From: Lysobacteraceae bacterium P
GTDB taxonomy: Bacteria; Pseudomonadota; Gammaproteobacteria; Xanthomonadales; Xanthomonadaceae
Assembly (NCBI GenBank): GCA_005503055.1
Contig: SCOX01000004.1
Span: 186,001 to 250,000, forward strand
Length of the DNA: 64,000 nucleotides
Reading direction: 5' to 3'
Shown: positions 62,240 through 64,000 of the stretch, piece after piece
Layout: every line of letters starts with the position of its first letter
Numbering within the stretch: the first letter of the stretch is position 1
Notes under the pieces: generated by a model
Databases searched by the model: none
Told to the model about the DNA's origin: nothing
The model's input: only the letters and a program-made list of their open reading frames with translations
Made by a program: the position numbers and the translations under genes

Positions 62240-62665
62240 CTACGGCTTGCTCGCACGATCGATGAGCGCCGCCGCAGTCGTCGGACCGGCGACCAGCGTG
62301 TCGGTGTGCGAGGCCATGACCTGGCGGAATTCCAGTCCCGCCGTGGGCCCGACCTTCAGCCCACGCTTGCGCTCGAGCTCGTCGATCTTGTTCATCGTCG
62401 CGTCGTCCAGGTCCGGGCTGATGACGATGTAGTCCCAGTTGTCGCCGCTGATGTGCGCATACCATTGCGACGCGGCGACGCCGGCTTCGCGCGCAACCGC
62501 GTCGCGTGCCGCCATCCACTTCAGGAAGTCGAGTTGCTTGCCCGGCGCGGGCCGGTAGATCGACACGACGGCACGGGGCGTGTCCTGGGCGAAGGCCGGG
62601 GCGGCGAAGCTCAGGCTCGCCGTGCAGGCCAGGACGGCGGCGAACAGGCGGGGTGCATGGGACAT
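62240..62665 (-). CDS. Secreted protein of unknown function
   Basis: 141 residues from the ATG at 62665 with a signal peptide (SLSFAAPAFA). The mature domain (VVSIYRPAPGKQLDFLKWMA; QWYAHISGDNWDYIVISPDL; then a helix with KIDELERKRGLKVGP) looks like a ferredoxin-like alpha-beta barrel domain similar to antibiotic-biosynthesis-monooxygenase or NIPSNAP folds, but with no clear family match. Monocistronic. Confidence 0.7.
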   Translation of the reverse strand: MSHAPRLFAAVLACTASLSFAAPAFAQDTPRAVVSIYRPAPGKQLDFLKWMAARDAVAREAGVAASQWYAHISGDNWDYIVISPDLDDATMNKIDELERKRGLKVGPTAGLEFRQVMASHTDTLVAGPTTAAALIDRASKP

Positions 62666-62915
62666 GGTGGCTCTCCAGCGCCATGGCGGCGCGACGGCCG
62701 GACGGGGGGCGTGTCGGCGCCTCCGGCCGCGATGTCGACACGCTGCACCCAGGCCCCCGTCCCAAGCACGCATGGAACAACGCGGTTGCCCCCTCGCGGC
62801 GGTCAGCGCGCGCGAAACTCCCTCCCATGCGCGCAGGGAGGGGCGGGGAGAGGTGAAGCCGCTCGCGGCAAGGGGTCGGCGCGCAAACCCTCGCCGCTGC
62901 GGTCAGGAGCTGGGC
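62666..62915. other. Intergenic region with a GC-rich partial inverted repeat
   Basis: From 62818, CTCCCTCCC-ATGCGCGC-AGGGAGGGG can fold, followed by GGGGAGAGG. It resembles common GC-rich intergenic repeats of this family. No gene is apparent. Confidence 0.45.
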
Positions 62916-63407
62916 TTACTTCGCCGAACGCTTGAGGTTGTACGGCAGCGAACTCTCGATCGGCTTGCCTTCCAGGTCGAGCAGGCGGATCTCGTCGTGC
63001 GAGAGGATCGCGAACTGGCGGTCGTTGTCGCTCTTGCTGTTGGGATCCAGGCGCAGGCGCTGGTTGTCCTGTTCCACCGTCCAGGTGCCGTCGCCCTTCA
63101 GTTCGGGCGCCGAACGCCCCTGGTAGGACTCGCTGATGGTGTACGTGCCGTCCGCCGCCAGCACGATGCGCGTGTCGATGCCGGGGCAGTCGGCGCAGGG
63201 CAAGGTGCCGGTGAACGTGCCGGCGAAGGCCTTCACGTCGAACGGCGCGCTCTGCGCAGACGGGCGCGCATCGGCGGCGGGCGCGGGCGTCACGGGCTCG
63301 GCTGCCGGCGCGGCGGTTTCCTCGGGCGCCTGCGGCTTGCATGCGGACAGCGCCGCGAGGGTGAGCGTGGCGAGCAGGAAGGCACGTGTCATCGCGAAGT
63401 TCGACAT
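62916..63407 (-). CDS. NlpE-like copper-resistance lipoprotein (N-terminal domain)
   Basis: 163 residues from the ATG at 63407 (MTRAF at 63392 is an alternative). Lipobox LAALSACKPQ (Cys about 23), then a Pro/Ala/Glu linker and an NlpE N-terminal domain with FTGTLPCADCPGIDTRIVLA (CxxC), DGTYTISESYQGR, and GDGTWTVEQDNQRLRLDPNS. E. coli NlpE senses envelope stress and copper; here the C-terminal domain is absent. Confidence 0.88.
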   Translation of the reverse strand: MSNFAMTRAFLLATLTLAALSACKPQAPEETAAPAAEPVTPAPAADARPSAQSAPFDVKAFAGTFTGTLPCADCPGIDTRIVLAADGTYTISESYQGRSAPELKGDGTWTVEQDNQRLRLDPNSKSDNDRQFAILSHDEIRLLDLEGKPIESSLPYNLKRSAK

Positions 63408-63429
63408 GGGGGGTCCTTGTATTGGGGAG

Positions 63430-64000
63430 TCAGCGCTTGCCGCCGAAAATGCTGCCCAGCAAGCCGCGCACGATCTGCTGGCCGATGCGGTTGCCGACGG
63501 TGCGCGCGGTCTGCTTGGCCATCGTCTCGACCATGCCTTGCCGGCGTTTCGTGCCGAACACGGCGTCCTTGACCGACTGGCCGAAACCGCTGTCCTCGGC
63601 TTCGTCCTGATCGCGCGTGCGCGCCGGCGGTGCCTTGGCCTGTTGCGTCGCCGCTTCCGCGCGAGCGACGAGCATCTCGGCCGCCGAATCGCGGTCGATA
63701 CGGTTGTCGTACTTGTGCCCCACCGGACTGCCCGATCGAACCTGGGCGCGTTCCGCCTCGGCAATGGCGCCCATGCGACACCGTGGCGGTGCGATCAGCG
63801 TCTTCTCCACCGGCATCGGCGCGCCCTTTTCCTGCAGCGTCGACACCAGCGCCTCGCCCGTGCCGAGCTGGGAGATCGTCCTGGCCACGTCCAGCGCCGG
63901 GTTCGGCACGAAGGTCTCGGCGGCCGTCTTCACCGCCTTCTGGTCGCGCGGGGTGAACGCACGCAGCGCGTGCTGCACGCGATTGCCGAGCTGGCCGAGG
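63430..64000 (-). CDS. C-terminal part of a HerA/DUF853-type ATPase (YjgR-like), cut by the window edge
   Basis: About 190 residues, open to the right edge. The readable part has the YjgR tail: GNRVQHALRAFTPRDQKAVK, TFVPNPALDVARTISQLGTG, and EALVSTLQEKGAPMPVEKTL, then a variable Ala/Arg-rich stretch and a Gly-rich end NRIGQQIVRGLLGSIFGGKR. These helicase-like HerA-family ATPases have unknown roles. The Walker motifs are outside the window. Confidence 0.8.
   Translation of the reverse strand, partial: LGQLGNRVQHALRAFTPRDQKAVKTAAETFVPNPALDVARTISQLGTGEALVSTLQEKGAPMPVEKTLIAPPRCRMGAIAEAERAQVRSGSPVGHKYDNRIDRDSAAEMLVARAEAATQQAKAPPARTRDQDEAEDSGFGQSVKDAVFGTKRRQGMVETMAKQTARTVGNRIGQQIVRGLLGSIFGGKR

Noticed and set aside
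1-64000. Mobile elements, integrases, toxin-antitoxin or phage genes
   Set aside because: No transposase, integrase or recombinase motif, no terminal inverted repeats with target duplications, and no composition island.

Overview
The window is GC-rich chromosomal DNA with very tight gene packing (many 4-base ATGA/GTGA start-stop overlaps). It most likely comes from a gammaproteobacterium of the Xanthomonadaceae/Lysobacteraceae, probably a Lysobacter-like genus. This rests on gene order and content: bcp-gcvR divergent from dapA-bamC, pcnB-folK-panB-panC-panD-pgi, a GumN/TraB-family protein, metG next to a lone rnfB-like ferredoxin gene, a TonB-dependent receptor with no visible substrate clue, and the dispersed CGTCATTCC-type inverted repeats common in this family. 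The assignment is an inference from gene order; no 16S gene is present. I see no phage, IS element, integrase or CRISPR array.

Positions 1-20100 form an exopolysaccharide region. A flippase fragment enters from the left edge. After it come a probably frameshifted small gene and an unusual array of about ten hairpins (1215-1690). A secreted beta-helix protein with a C-terminal membrane anchor and a YdcF-like protein follow. An eleven-gene minus-strand operon (16877 down to 4606) encodes a Wza-like export lipoprotein, a Wzz-like chain-length protein, a CpsD/BY-kinase-like ATPase with a degenerate P-loop, an outer-membrane barrel, four glycosyltransferases, a Wzy-like polymerase/ligase and two NodB-type deacetylases. 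galE diverges from it, and a sulfatase-fold membrane phosphoethanolamine-transferase-like protein follows. The export proteins look like those of exosortase-linked (EpsH/XrtA) loci, but no exosortase is in view.

Positions 20290-41640 are mostly housekeeping: an alpha/beta hydrolase, thiD, a DUF1275 membrane protein, phoH, bcp, gcvR, dapA, bamC-like, fdxA, tRNA-Glu(CTC), pcnB, folK, the pantothenate genes panB/panC/panD, pgi, queG, nnrE/nnrD, tsaE, an amidase, mutL and a DUF1684 lipoprotein.

Positions 41650-51980 hold a TraB/GumN protein, rnfB-like, metG, a DUF2147 protein, a large TonB-dependent receptor, mrp/apbC, dcd and an M48 metallopeptidase.

Positions 52038-58395 are one minus-strand transcription unit that reads as a complete 5-oxoproline (pyroglutamate) salvage system: pyroglutamyl peptidase (pcp), two membrane proteins (DUF979 and DUF969) likely to be the transporter, and the ATP-dependent 5-oxoprolinase PxpA/PxpB/PxpC. 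A 54-residue membrane protein is embedded in it, and a HIT protein and a dienelactone hydrolase stand at its head. The right end carries rimO, a DUF4010/MgtC-like membrane protein, a GNAT acetyltransferase, greB, two small secreted proteins (one NlpE-like) and the end of a HerA/DUF853-type ATPase that runs off the window.
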